In this document: positions 41,173 through 49,208 of the stretch, in pieces
Position numbering within the stretch: the first letter of the stretch is position 1
How the letters are laid out: each line of letters starts with the position of its first letter
NCBI GenBank assembly: GCA_944324285.1
Contig: CALUVR010000015.1
Location: 1 to 57,387 of the forward strand
Length of the DNA: 57,387 bases
Reading direction: 5' to 3'
Source of the DNA: Candidatus Gastranaerophilales bacterium
GTDB taxonomy: Bacteria; Cyanobacteriota; Vampirovibrionia; Gastranaerophilales; Gastranaerophilaceae
Translations under genes and position numbers: made by a program
The notes under the pieces: generated by a model
The model's database searches: none
The model's input: only the letters and a program-made list of their open reading frames with translations
Told to the model about the DNA's origin: nothing

Positions 41173-41205
41173 AAAAAAGACCGCATATTATTTGCGGTCT
41201 TTTTG
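41173..41205 (+). terminator. Terminator after the HEAT-repeat gene
   Basis: Stem GACCGCA / TGCGGTC with a 7-nt loop and TTTTT. Confidence 0.9.
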
Positions 41206-41210
41206 TATGT

Positions 41211-41425
41211 AAAGGGAGGTCCCCCTGCCCCCTTTACAAGGGGGGATAACATAAGCCCCCTCGCACCTTGAAGGGAGGGGGAGAGGTAAAAGCAAAACCC
41301 TCTCCGGCGCTTACGCGCCAACTCCCTTACAAAGGCAGGCAAACAATCCCCCCTGCCCCCCTTTACAAGGGGGGAATAACATAAGCCCCCTCGCCTCTTG
41401 AGGGAGAGGGGGAGGGGTGAGGGGT
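41211..41425. repeat. Interspersed repeat family A, duplicated in tandem
   Basis: CCCCCTTTACAAGGGGGGAT with ACATAAGCCCCCTCGC appears twice, about 130 bp apart, with CTCTCCGGCGCTTACGCGCC between. Part of a 613-bp repeat-only gap. Confidence 0.85.
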
Positions 41426-41440
41426 AAAAGTATTTGAAAA

Positions 41441-41566
41441 GTTGAACGGTGAATGGTTGAAAGAATAAAGAAGGACATATTATTATTGAACCCTTCACCA
41501 CTCACTCTTCACGCTTCACGTTTCAAAAAGCTGGATTGCTTCGGCTAATGACTCGCAATGACTTAT
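41441..41566. repeat. Interspersed repeat, family D (long copy 2)
   Basis: Nearly identical to 37031-37157. Beyond it, up to 41700, lie further degraded pieces (CCCCTCTCTC, GGTTGGCTTGCTTCG) and no gene. Confidence 0.85.
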
Positions 41567-41759
41567 AATCCCCTCTCTCTCTTGGAAGAGGGTGCACGAA
41601 GGGCGAGTGAGAGTGAAAGAAATAGTGAATGAAATTGAAAATATTTCAACAAAATAATTAGCCGCGTCATTCTTCACTCTAAAAAAGGTTGGCTTGCTTC
41701 GTTAACGCGCAAATTTCTTTGAGTCATTGTTCTAAAAAGGAGATGCCCTTATACGCCGG

Positions 41760-42548
41760 TTAATTTTTATAATAATATTCAATATCTGACGACAAGTCCA
41801 GCTTTTTTGCGTCAGGTTTGAATATTTTTGATTTCAATCCCATTTTAGCCAGACGGTAGAGAATACTAAGACGCAAAACCCCTAGTCCGTATTTGCATGA
41901 GCGGACAAAATTTATTGATGAGGCTTCCTTAAAATATTTTGTCGGGCAGGAAAGCTCTCCGATATGATATTTATAGTAAAACATCAGGGCGATAATTTCG
42001 TTATCAAAAATAAAGTCATCGTCGCAATCCACAAGCGGCAAATTTTCAAGAACTTCACGCGTAAAACCTCTGAAGCCTGTGTGATATTCAGACAATTTTT
42101 CACCCGTAAAAAGGTTTTCAAACCAGGTTAAAAAATGGTTTGCTATAAATTTATATAAAGGCATACCGCCTTTAAGCGCAGAATTTCCGAGCATACGTGA
42201 GGCAAGAACGGCATCATACTGTTCAAATGCCATCATACACACAATTGCCGGAATTAACTTCGGCGTATATTGATAATCCGGATGCAGCATCACAACGATG
42301 TCTGCTCCGGATTTCAAAGCTGCTTTATAACATGATTTCTGGTTTGCGCCGTAACCTTTGTTTTCCTTATGGACAATTGTTTTTATGTCTAATTCCCTGG
42401 ATATTATTTTAGTATTATCCTGGGAATGGTCGTCTACAAGTATAACTTCGTCGACAAAATCTTTATAGATTTCGTCATAAGTTTGTTTTAAAGTTTTTTC
42501 CGCATTATAGGCGGGCATAATTACGACGACTTTTTTACCATTAATCAT
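41760..42548 (-). CDS. Family 2 glycosyltransferase
   Basis: 262 residues. GT-A fold nucleotide-sugar site: VVVIMPAYNAEKTL, VILVDDHSQDNT, HKENKGYGANQKSCY and VVMLHPDYQY (metal-binding DxD-like segment HPD). It resembles dolichol-phosphate-mannose-synthase-type enzymes that use polyprenyl phosphate or add sugars to cell-surface glycans. No C-terminal membrane helices are present. It follows the hibernation factor gene by 11 nt and is co-transcribed with it, an unexplained pairing. Confidence 0.9.
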   Translation of the reverse strand: MINGKKVVVIMPAYNAEKTLKQTYDEIYKDFVDEVILVDDHSQDNTKIISRELDIKTIVHKENKGYGANQKSCYKAALKSGADIVVMLHPDYQYTPKLIPAIVCMMAFEQYDAVLASRMLGNSALKGGMPLYKFIANHFLTWFENLFTGEKLSEYHTGFRGFTREVLENLPLVDCDDDFIFDNEIIALMFYYKYHIGELSCPTKYFKEASSINFVRSCKYGLGVLRLSILYRLAKMGLKSKIFKPDAKKLDLSSDIEYYYKN

Positions 42549-42559
42549 TTTTATTCAAA

Positions 42560-42928
42560 TTATTCTTCTACGGCTTCAGCCTCTTTTTCAGCCGGTTCCA
42601 TGTTATCAGTTCTGATAGAGGATTTGTCAGTACCTAAAGATTTATCTTTAAACTTTTGAACCTGTCTTGCAAGTTTATCAGCCAGCAAATCAATGCTTTC
42701 ATACATAGATTCGCCTGCTTCTTCGCAGCGAACAACACCTGTATTCATTTTACAGGAAACTTCGGCAACGTGCTTTCCGGAAGCTGACGGATTTTTAATA
42801 ACCGATAAAACTACATCAATTCCCTGAATTTGGTCATAGTGGGCTGCCACTTTTCCCATTTTCTCTTTTACATAAGCCTTAATGGCATCAGTAATTTCAA
42901 TGTTTCTTCCGTTTACGTAAATGTGCAT
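42560..42928 (-). CDS. hpf: Ribosome hibernation promoting factor, short-type
   Basis: 122 residues. It binds the decoding region of the small ribosomal subunit and inactivates ribosomes in stationary phase. The HPF/YfiA fold is recognised from MHIYVNGRNIEITDAIKAYVKEKM, HVAEVSCKMNTGVVRCEEAGESMYESIDLLADKLARQVQKFKDK. The long-HPF C-terminal dimerisation domain is absent; instead there is a short acidic tail. The ATG at 42928 is preceded by GGAGG at 5 nt; an ATG 12 nt upstream contains that site and is rejected. Confidence 0.9.
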   Translation of the reverse strand: MHIYVNGRNIEITDAIKAYVKEKMGKVAAHYDQIQGIDVVLSVIKNPSASGKHVAEVSCKMNTGVVRCEEAGESMYESIDLLADKLARQVQKFKDKSLGTDKSSIRTDNMEPAEKEAEAVEE

Positions 42929-42994
42929 GTGAACCTCCATATAATATACTGCCTATATATTATAACACACTTTACGTAATTTTTAAAGCCTATG

Positions 42995-43198
42995 TTAATC
43001 TTCAATAAGAAATTGTTGTAATTCAACGTTAGGAGTGCCGATAACCCTTACCAATTCAAGTACAGACGCTTTCATCTGACACTTTTGAGATGACCCGCTG
43101 AAAAAATCTCTGTAAAAACAACCTTCGCAGTTACAACCGCGTTTGTAACATTCAAGAGCGGTTGGCGTCCATCTTCTGACTGCTACTGCTCTACCCAT
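42995..43198 (-). CDS. Small Cys-rich protein, 67 aa, with structured 5' leader
   Basis: Begins MGRAVAVRRWTPTALECY. Cysteines: LECYKRGCNCEGCFY gives C-x4-C-x-C-x2-C, with a fifth in KCQMK, fitting a zinc- or cluster-binding knot. The C-terminal ASVLELVRVIGTPN looks like a helix-turn region. I recall similar tiny proteins in other anaerobes but no function. The start is uncertain: the ATG at 43198 has a poor AGGG context; a TTG at 43216 has GGAG at 9 nt. A promoter 150 nt upstream suggests a regulated leader. Confidence 0.65.
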   Translation of the reverse strand: MGRAVAVRRWTPTALECYKRGCNCEGCFYRDFFSGSSQKCQMKASVLELVRVIGTPNVELQQFLIED

Positions 43199-43347
43199 AT
43201 CCCTACTTCTAAACAATTTTATAATCTCCAAATTCAACTATCTACTCAATTTACCGGCAAACCCTAATCATCACTCATTTGCCGTAACAGGTTTGAGCAG
43301 GCAAATCTGCCTGTCGTCCCTCCCCCGGCGGTGTGCCGCCTGTCCTT
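43199..43347 (-). ncRNA. Candidate structured 5' leader of the Cys-rich gene
   Basis: On the minus strand, downstream of a good promoter: stem 1 ACAGG/CCTGT (43339-43343 with 43287-43291) encloses hairpin GGCGG-CACA-CCGCC (43327-43340) and hairpin CAGGCA-GATT-TGCCTG (43298-43313), joined by GGGGGAGGGACGA. A third hairpin CGGCAAA/TTTGCCG (43255-43284) follows. This three-way layout of GC stems stands out from the AT-rich background and looks like a cis-regulatory RNA. No riboswitch class is recognised. Confidence 0.45.
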
Positions 43348-43353
43348 AATTAC

Positions 43354-43381
43354 ATTATAGAGAATCCTTTAGCTTTTTCAA
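43354..43381 (-). promoter_or_regulatory. Promoter of the structured leader
   Basis: TTGAAA (43376-43381), 16-nt spacer, TATAAT (43354-43359) on the minus strand. Confidence 0.65.
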
Positions 43382-43463
43382 GAGGAGTACATGTGTATAT
43401 TAACATTTGTAACGAACCCTCTAAATGCGCCGTACTTAAGGGTTTTCACAGGTCAATCGTCCC

Positions 43464-43538
43464 AAACCATGCACCATGACATGGTTTAGCAAATTAAAAC
43501 CATGAAATCATGCTCGGAGCATGGTTTTTCATGGTTTT
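43464..43538. repeat. Cluster of CCATG/CATGG inverted repeats
   Basis: Hairpin 1: AAACCATG / CATGGTTT (43464-43487). Hairpin 2: AAAACCATGAAA / TTTCATGGTTTT with inner CATGC / GCATG (43496-43538). Seven CATG-containing half-sites in 75 bp. It lies just past the minus-strand glutamate-cysteine ligase gene, so it may also terminate that transcript. Another hairpin, AACCCT / AGGGTT, sits at about 43415-43444. Confidence 0.6.
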
Positions 43539-43598
43539 GATGAGTGTTAAGTTATGTAAAATATTTACCCAAAGGAACTGGTTGGCATGGTCTTAAAT

Positions 43599-44924
43599 TC
43601 AAGAAGCGAGATAGTTTACGAGTTTTTTAATATTTTTATCCCAAATTCCGTACCAGTTGCGGATAATTACGTCCGCAGGTGTTATTCCCTGCATTGCGTA
43701 TTCTTTAATGAAATCAAGGTATTTTTCATCGCCTGAATTTTGTTCTATAAGCGATTTTTCAGAAATATAGAGTAATTCTTTTACAACTGATTTAACAGGG
43801 TCGCCGCCGATTTTGCATTCAAGACCGCAGCGCGGAACATTATAACGTAATTCTGCAAAATCATTGTAATTGTATGGTTTGAAGAGTTCTTCAAGTTCGT
43901 CCATTGCAGAAGAACTTTGCAAAATACCCTTATAAAAAGCAAGAATTGCATAAGGCGTACCTTTTCTGCCGCAATCGTGGTTTCGGATTTCTATAAAATT
44001 GCGCAGACGAACTTCCGGAAAGCATAAATTTGCTTGCAATAAATAGTCATCAAGAGTCGGCTCAAAACCTTCCCAGCCGTTTTGCATAAAGTCTTTAAAA
44101 TTGATTTTCCCGTTGATATTAACAGGTAAATCTTCGCGGGTTATAAAGATAACAGGAGTATTCATAACATAATCAATATATTCATCAAAGGAATAATCAT
44201 CCCTCAACCTGTATGCAAAGCCGCAGCGGTCGTTATCAGTGTTAAGCCAGCTTAGCGCGCGGAAAGACTTATAGCCAGTGTCCACTCCTCCTCTTATCGG
44301 AGAATTTGCAAACATAGCTGTAACAAACGGAGTTAATTTATTTGCAAGTTTAAATTTTCTGACAGTATCTTCTTCTGATTCAAAGTCAAAGCAGACTTGA
44401 ATACCTGCAGTTTCTCTCATCATGACATCAGACAAAATTCCCCAGAGATATTTTGCCATAAGTGCATAGCGGCGTTTTGGAAGAAGGTTAATATTTTTAT
44501 GTGTAGAAAGCGGAGAAACACCGTAACCGAGAAGGCTTATACCCATTTTATCAAGAATAGGCTCCATCAATTTATCAAGACGGTTAATTTTTTTCTCCAG
44601 AGCGGCAATTGAATTTTCCGGCTCAATACTGAGTTCCATCTGGCATCCGGGTTCAAGAGTAATAGTATCATGCCCCTGCTTAAGCCCTATAATATTATAG
44701 TCATCTGTTATGTAATCCCAGTTTTCGGCTTTTGCAAATTCTCTTAAAAAATTACAAACCCCGAATTCCGTCCCGTAATCAACAGCCTTGTTCGTAACAA
44801 TCGAAACAGGCAGCCTCTCATACTCTATACCGATTTTGTGGAGAGATTTTTCCTTACAGCCCGATGTATAGATGTTTAAAATATCCTGATATTCGAGACG
44901 TTCTTTTGTTTTAAGACTATTCAA
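43599..44924 (-). CDS. Glutamate-cysteine ligase, GCS2 (plant/cyanobacterial) type
   Basis: 441 residues. It makes gamma-glutamylcysteine, first step of glutathione synthesis. Family segments: KIGIEYERLPV, LEPGCQMELSIEP (substrate-binding Glu residues), RETAGIQVCFDF, FANSPIRGG and the C-terminal RLRNFIEIRNHDCG. It matches the compact family found in plants and proteobacteria rather than E. coli GshA. No glutathione synthetase gene is in the window. GGAGGT ribosome binding site upstream. In an anaerobe it may serve gamma-glutamylcysteine as end thiol. Confidence 0.88.
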   Translation of the reverse strand: MNSLKTKERLEYQDILNIYTSGCKEKSLHKIGIEYERLPVSIVTNKAVDYGTEFGVCNFLREFAKAENWDYITDDYNIIGLKQGHDTITLEPGCQMELSIEPENSIAALEKKINRLDKLMEPILDKMGISLLGYGVSPLSTHKNINLLPKRRYALMAKYLWGILSDVMMRETAGIQVCFDFESEEDTVRKFKLANKLTPFVTAMFANSPIRGGVDTGYKSFRALSWLNTDNDRCGFAYRLRDDYSFDEYIDYVMNTPVIFITREDLPVNINGKINFKDFMQNGWEGFEPTLDDYLLQANLCFPEVRLRNFIEIRNHDCGRKGTPYAILAFYKGILQSSSAMDELEELFKPYNYNDFAELRYNVPRCGLECKIGGDPVKSVVKELLYISEKSLIEQNSGDEKYLDFIKEYAMQGITPADVIIRNWYGIWDKNIKKLVNYLAS

Positions 44925-45018
44925 AATTTACCTCCGCGTTTATTATTATAACATCATTTAAAATATCAAAGAAGATTTTACAAAACATTTACCTGCTTGT
45001 GGTATTATAGTAGGTAAG

Positions 45019-45858
45019 ATGGACTACTACAGCAGGGCAAAATACTTTAAAACAAAAAAAAGACTCGGACAGAACTTCCTGATAAACGGGGAAGTTATTG
45101 CGAATATTCTTGATTATGCGGAAATTTCGCCTGAGGATACTGTTATAGAAATCGGTCCTGGCGTCGGATTTGTGACAGAGCAGTTGATAAAGCATGCCAA
45201 ACAGGTTATTGCAATAGAACTCGATGAAGAAGCGATTAAGGAACTCGAAAAACTCAACGCCCCGAATTTAACAATAATTCACAAAGACATATTACAAACA
45301 GATTTATCGGAACTTTGTGAAGGGAAAGTCAAGGTTGTTGCAAATATTCCATACTACATAACAAGCCCGATTATCGCGCATCTTCTCGGAGAGGTTGACG
45401 ACCTGGATAATAAAAACCGCAATAAGATTACGGATATTCTTCTAATGGTGCAGGAGGAAGTTGCAAGGAGAATGGTTGCAACCGAGAAATCACCTTCCAA
45501 ACAGTACGGACTTTTGACAATCTTGTCGCAATTCTGGGCAGATGTGGAAATTAAAGAACTAGTCGGACGGCGTTCGTTTTTCCCTGCACCGAAAGTTAAT
45601 TCCGCACTCGTTAAGCTGGTTGTGAGAGAAACGCCAAAACTTAAACTTACAGATTACACTCATTTTAGAAAGACTGTAAAAGCAGCGTTCGCACAGCGCA
45701 GAAAAAATATTAAAAACTGTCTTTTGAGCGGCGGATTTTCAAAAGAAGCAATTCAAAACGCCATGCAAAAACTCGGACTTGACGAGAATACGCGCGGAGA
45801 AAAACTTTCCATAGAGGATTTCGGCAGACTCTCGGAGGCACTACTCCATGGTAATTAA
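45019..45858 (+). CDS. rsmA: 16S rRNA dimethyladenosine transferase
   Basis: 279 residues (KsgA). It dimethylates two adjacent adenines near the 3' end of 16S rRNA during small-subunit assembly. SAM site VIEIGPGVGFVTEQL, acidic loop AIELDEEAI, and catalytic motif VANIPYYITSP (NIPY) are all present; KKRLGQNFL is the usual N-terminal signature. It overlaps ispE by 11 nt. TATAGT lies 7 nt before the ATG, another near-leaderless arrangement, though the gap GTAGGTAAG-like bases might serve as a weak ribosome binding site. Confidence 0.96.
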   Translation: MDYYSRAKYFKTKKRLGQNFLINGEVIANILDYAEISPEDTVIEIGPGVGFVTEQLIKHAKQVIAIELDEEAIKELEKLNAPNLTIIHKDILQTDLSELCEGKVKVVANIPYYITSPIIAHLLGEVDDLDNKNRNKITDILLMVQEEVARRMVATEKSPSKQYGLLTILSQFWADVEIKELVGRRSFFPAPKVNSALVKLVVRETPKLKLTDYTHFRKTVKAAFAQRRKNIKNCLLSGGFSKEAIQNAMQKLGLDENTRGEKLSIEDFGRLSEALLHGN

Positions 45859-46651
45859 AATCCAGTGTCCGGCAAAGATAAACCTTACTCTAAAAGTCAC
45901 AGGGAAACGCCCTGACGGGTTTCATAATATTGAAAGCATTATGCAGACAATCAGTCTTTATGATTACCTGACGATTTCCGCCGTGCCGTCAGAAAAATTT
46001 GAAATAAAGCTTTCCGGAACAAGCAAAGAAATTCCGTATAATGAAAAAAATCTTGTCTATAAAGCGGCAATGCTTTTTATCGAGCAGACAAATCTTACAC
46101 CGCATAAAATAGATATCTTTATAGAAAAAAATATTCCTGTAGCGGCAGGACTTGCCGGCGGAAGCACGGACGCAGCAGGAACACTTTACGGGCTGAATAA
46201 AATTTTCGCAAACCCGCTTAGTCAAAAAGAACTCCACGAACTTTGCGCAAAACTCGGCTCCGATTTGAATTTCTGCCTTGAAGGCGGCAGACAGATGACA
46301 CGCGGAAGAGGAGAAATTCTGGAAGAATTACCGTTTGAAGAATTTTCACTCTCCCTGATTAAACCTGAAAAACTCGGAATTAGTGCAAAAGAAGCCTATA
46401 CAAAATTTGCCGCTAAAGAAAAAATCGGACGCGAAGCTTTTGTCAATGATTTGGAATGGGCTGTAATTGACGATTATAAGGAACTCCAAACGATTAAACA
46501 ACTTTATCCGGATTCAATTATGTCCGGTTCAGGCTCTACGTATTACATAATAGGGAAGGAATTTGAGCCGTTAGAGGGTTACTGGCTGCAAAACGGGTTG
46601 AAATCGGTTCCGTTCGGGATAAAAGAAGTTACTAAGGAAGTAAGGCAGTAA
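45848..46651 (+). CDS. ispE: 4-diphosphocytidyl-2-C-methyl-D-erythritol kinase
   Basis: 267 residues. GHMP kinase of the non-mevalonate isoprenoid (MEP) pathway. Signatures: CPAKINLTLKVTGKRPDGFHNIESIMQTI at the N-terminus, ATP loop PVAAGLAGGSTDAAGTL, and SGSGSTYY near the C-terminus. The ksgA-ispE pairing, here overlapping by 11 nt, is seen in many bacteria. Confidence 0.96.
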   Translation: MVIKIQCPAKINLTLKVTGKRPDGFHNIESIMQTISLYDYLTISAVPSEKFEIKLSGTSKEIPYNEKNLVYKAAMLFIEQTNLTPHKIDIFIEKNIPVAAGLAGGSTDAAGTLYGLNKIFANPLSQKELHELCAKLGSDLNFCLEGGRQMTRGRGEILEELPFEEFSLSLIKPEKLGISAKEAYTKFAAKEKIGREAFVNDLEWAVIDDYKELQTIKQLYPDSIMSGSGSTYYIIGKEFEPLEGYWLQNGLKSVPFGIKEVTKEVRQ

Positions 46652-46688
46652 GTAGGGAAAAGACGTTAAATTTCACTTACCACTCATC

Positions 46689-46829
46689 CTTACGTCATTG
46701 TGGGCAACGACCCGCAATCGCACTGCCGTAGCATTCGACGATTCTGCGATTCCGCATAGCTTGAAAAAACTGATTTCAGCTGACGCTTCAATCGGTTTTT
46801 CTACGCTTCCGGAATGACACTATTCCTCT
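46689..46829. repeat. Interspersed repeat, family C (inverted)
   Basis: Starts near GTCATTGTGGGCAACGACCC and ends CTACGCTTCCGGAATGACAC. It is the first block in a 1,030-bp gap made almost only of repeats. Confidence 0.8.
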
Positions 46830-46897
46830 TACCCTCTCAAGGGAAGATGGGCTCTATTGCACATAACTTTTTATATCATAAGCCTTAACATCTTTTC

Positions 46898-46978
46898 ACA
46901 GTACAGTTGGATTTGTTTTCGAAACCATAGCGGGAGCAGGGCGGAAGCGTGTTGAGAAAATAAATCCAACTGTACTGT
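46898..46978. mobile_element. MITE-like 81-bp element, copy 1
   Basis: Perfect 17-bp terminal inverted repeats, ACAGTACAGTTGGATTT and AAATCCAACTGTACTGT, around a 47-bp GC-richer core. No coding capacity. No clear target-site duplication, so mobility is unproven. Confidence 0.5.
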
Positions 46979-47147
46979 ATTTATTATTAGTCTTATTCAC
47001 ATGCAGCCCCCTCACCCTAACCCTCTCCCGTAGGGAGAGGGGAGAAAAAACGACGCTTCCGGAATGACACTATTCCTCTTACCCTCTCAAGGGAAGATGG
47101 ACTCTATTGCACGTAACCTTTTATATCATAAGCCTTAACATCTTTTC

Positions 47148-47228
47148 ACAGTACAGTTGGATTTGTTTTCGAAACCATAGCGGGAGCAGGGCGGGAGCGT
47201 GTTGAGAAAATAAATCCAACTGTACTGT
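47148..47228. mobile_element. MITE-like 81-bp element, copy 2
   Basis: Same 17-bp inverted repeats as copy 1, one core base different; it was duplicated together with its flanks. Confidence 0.5.
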
Positions 47229-47332
47229 ATTTATTATTAGTCTTATTCACATGCAGCCCCCTCACCCTAACCCTCTCCCGTAGGGAGAGGGGAGAAAAAC
47301 AACCCTCAGCACAAGGCATACAGAGTATTTTT

Positions 47333-47352
47333 GTTGGGCAGGTATGCCCAAC
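47333..47352. repeat. GTTGGGCA/TGCCCAAC palindromic repeat, family E
   Basis: Perfect 8-bp inverted repeat with a 4-nt loop. Two more copies are at 52076-52095 and 52210-52229. A piece of family B (CACAAGGCATACAGAG) lies just upstream at about 47310-47326. Confidence 0.8.
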
Positions 47353-47383
47353 CTACTTTTTCACCACTCACCCGTCCTTCGGA

Positions 47384-47453
47384 CCCTCAGCCCAAGTCAT
47401 ACAGGGTCGCAAGACTCGTTACCTCGTCTGCTCCCTTTGTATCCCAAAGGGAG
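47384..47453. repeat. Structured repeat, family B (opposite strand)
   Basis: Contains CATACAGGGTCGCAAGACTC, then CTCGTCTGCTCCCTTTGTAT, the inverse of the copies at 36686 and 52114. Confidence 0.75.
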
Positions 47454-47492
47454 AGGTGATAAGAGAGCCTTTCTCTCATCACTCATGCTTAC

Positions 47493-47620
47493 GTCATCCC
47501 AGGCAACGACCCGCAATGCACTGTCGTTGCATCCAACAATAATTCGATTTCGCATAGCTTGAAAAGCGTGATTTAAACAGACACTCCTCAATCAGTTCTT
47601 TTAAACTTCCGGAATGACCT
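47493..47620. repeat. Interspersed repeat, family C (inverted)
   Basis: GTCATCCCAGGCAACGACCC to AAACTTCCGGAATGACC, a more diverged copy of 46689-46829. Confidence 0.75.
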
Positions 47621-47635
47621 GCTGTTATTTCGTTA

Positions 47636-47671
47636 ACAAAAAAATCCCTCCTTTTGTCGGAGGGATTTTTT
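47636..47671 (-). terminator. Terminator after the LysM gene
   Basis: AATCCCTCC / GGAGGGATT stem flanked by A and T runs on both sides; on the minus strand it follows the stop codon by about 10 nt. Confidence 0.85.
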
Positions 47672-47681
47672 GTTTATATGA

Positions 47682-48989
47682 TTACCAGAATTTCCACCAT
47701 GGTTTATTTTCTTCTCGTCTTTTTTTCGCCGCGTCAGATAGTTCTTGAATTGACGGCATCTGTTGTTCTTCTGTTTTTACGGTATCCTGTTTCAGCGGCT
47801 CATTATCAGGTGTGAAGGTCGGAAGTGACCAATCAGGAGTTTGAGTTTCTTCTTCAGGACGTTTTATATAAGGACTGATTTCCTCTTCTCCTTCAATTTC
47901 GTTTTGTTCTTCCGGTTTTGGGGTGTCTTTTGGTTCATCTGCAGGTGCAGCTTTTACTGTTGCAGGTGTTTCATCGGCACCATAGTCCGGTCTGTATGGG
48001 GTATGTTTAGTTTCAACCCCCTCAAGTCCAGGAATTTCCGAGGTGAATGGCGGAATTACAGGTGCTTCTTTCTGCCCTTTATCTTCCGATACTGGAGCAT
48101 TAGGAGTTTCTTCATTTCCTTTTTCTTCAGCTTTTGGCGTTTCAGGAGTTTCTTCAAGCTCATCTTTTGGTCTGAATGGTACCTGTGTATCATCTTCTTT
48201 TAACCACGGCATATCCGGTTCATACTGCGGTAATTCCCATTTTGGAGCTTCAATTGTAATCGGTTCTTTTTCCTCAGGGCGTGCGATGTAAGGATATTCT
48301 TTTCTGAATTCTTCGTCCGTCATTTCAGTCTGTTCTTCTTTAGGAGCTTCATCACCTTTTGGAGTTTCTTCGCCTTTAGGGGCTTCATTTCCCTTAGGTG
48401 TTTCGTTACCTTTAGGGGTTTCTTCAGGTTTTGGAGTTTCCTCATCTTGTACTCCTGCTTCGTATTCACCCTTTGTTCTTATGTTATGCTCTTTTCGGAA
48501 GTTTTCGTCCATAACTCTATAGCTTAATGTTCTGTCATCGCAAAGTTTTGTATCAAGATTTTTCATTGATTCTTCATACTTTTTGCGTTCTGCTTCTGAT
48601 GTTGTTTTAAGGTTTTCTTCAACGGCTTTCATATTGGCTTTTTCAGGAAGTTTAATTTTTGCTCCTACCAGAAAACCTGCATATTTTTTATCGTCATCGC
48701 AATTAGTTGCGTTTTTAAAATATTTAATTTGTTTTTGGTTTAAGTCCATAATTTCCTGAACGGATACACCGTATTTTTTAGCGATGGCAGCAATAGATTC
48801 TCCGTTCAAAACAGTAACCGTAACAGTTGTTTCTTCGTCTGCAGCAGGTTTATCTTTTTTGCCTGCAAGCCCTTCTGTTAATTGCTGCTGTTCAACCTCA
48901 GCTTTTTTCTTGTCGTAATTTTCACCGTCAACCTGTCCGACCTGCTGTCCCTGATTACCGGCAGCACCCACTTTCATTTCATCACTCAT
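47682..48989 (-). CDS. LysM-domain protein with long acidic Pro/Lys/Glu-rich region
   Basis: 435 residues. One LysM domain, about 55-115 (TVLNGESIAAIAKKYGVSVQEIMDLN ... VGAKIKLP), normally a peptidoglycan or chitin binder. After a short helical part, residues 185-220 are hexapeptide repeats of the form (E/N)(T/A)PKG(N/E/D). Further on, two related segments, PYIARPEEKEP and PYIKRPEEETQ, are each followed by a W-LP motif. The tail ends KPWWKFW, an amphipathic aromatic tip. There is no signal peptide, so export, if any, is non-classical. AAAGGA ribosome binding site upstream. Confidence 0.8.
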   Translation of the reverse strand: MSDEMKVGAAGNQGQQVGQVDGENYDKKKAEVEQQQLTEGLAGKKDKPAADEETTVTVTVLNGESIAAIAKKYGVSVQEIMDLNQKQIKYFKNATNCDDDKKYAGFLVGAKIKLPEKANMKAVEENLKTTSEAERKKYEESMKNLDTKLCDDRTLSYRVMDENFRKEHNIRTKGEYEAGVQDEETPKPEETPKGNETPKGNEAPKGEETPKGDEAPKEEQTEMTDEEFRKEYPYIARPEEKEPITIEAPKWELPQYEPDMPWLKEDDTQVPFRPKDELEETPETPKAEEKGNEETPNAPVSEDKGQKEAPVIPPFTSEIPGLEGVETKHTPYRPDYGADETPATVKAAPADEPKDTPKPEEQNEIEGEEEISPYIKRPEEETQTPDWSLPTFTPDNEPLKQDTVKTEEQQMPSIQELSDAAKKRREENKPWWKFW

Positions 48990-49196
48990 AATAATATCCT
49001 TTCCGTTCCTTGTTTAAAAATCCCCTTGTATGTATTTATAAAAAAAAATTATATCTAAAAATTGCTTAATTTTTATATACTTAAAATAATAAAAGATGGA
49101 ATTTCAATGTTTATCACTATTTTAACATTATGAACGTTTTTAATAATACTTAACAATATAGCTAATCGGGCATTATACATTAACCGATTTGTAGTG

Positions 49197-49202
49197 TATA
49201 AT
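49197..49202 (+). promoter_or_regulatory. -10 of the OppD-like gene with leaderless spacing
   Basis: TATAAT followed by 6 nt (TTTTCT) and the ATG at 49209; no ribosome binding site. The rest of the 219-bp gap from the LysM gene is AT-rich without other features. Confidence 0.6.
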
Positions 49203-49208
49203 TTTTCT

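Larger units (their letters stand above)
46805..47300. repeat. Tandem duplication, period 250 bp
   Basis: Two units (46805-47050, 47055-47300) differ at only a handful of positions, for example GATGGGCTC versus GATGGACTC and GGGCGGAAG versus GGGCGGGAG. Each carries one inverted-repeat element (46898-46978, 47148-47228) and a CCCTCTCCCGTAGGGAGAGG hairpin. Confidence 0.9.

Noticed and set aside
46889-47235. Two 81-bp inverted-repeat elements as a CRISPR-like array
   Set aside because: Only two units, 250 bp apart with near-identical intervening sequence; no cas genes; better explained as one duplicated block.
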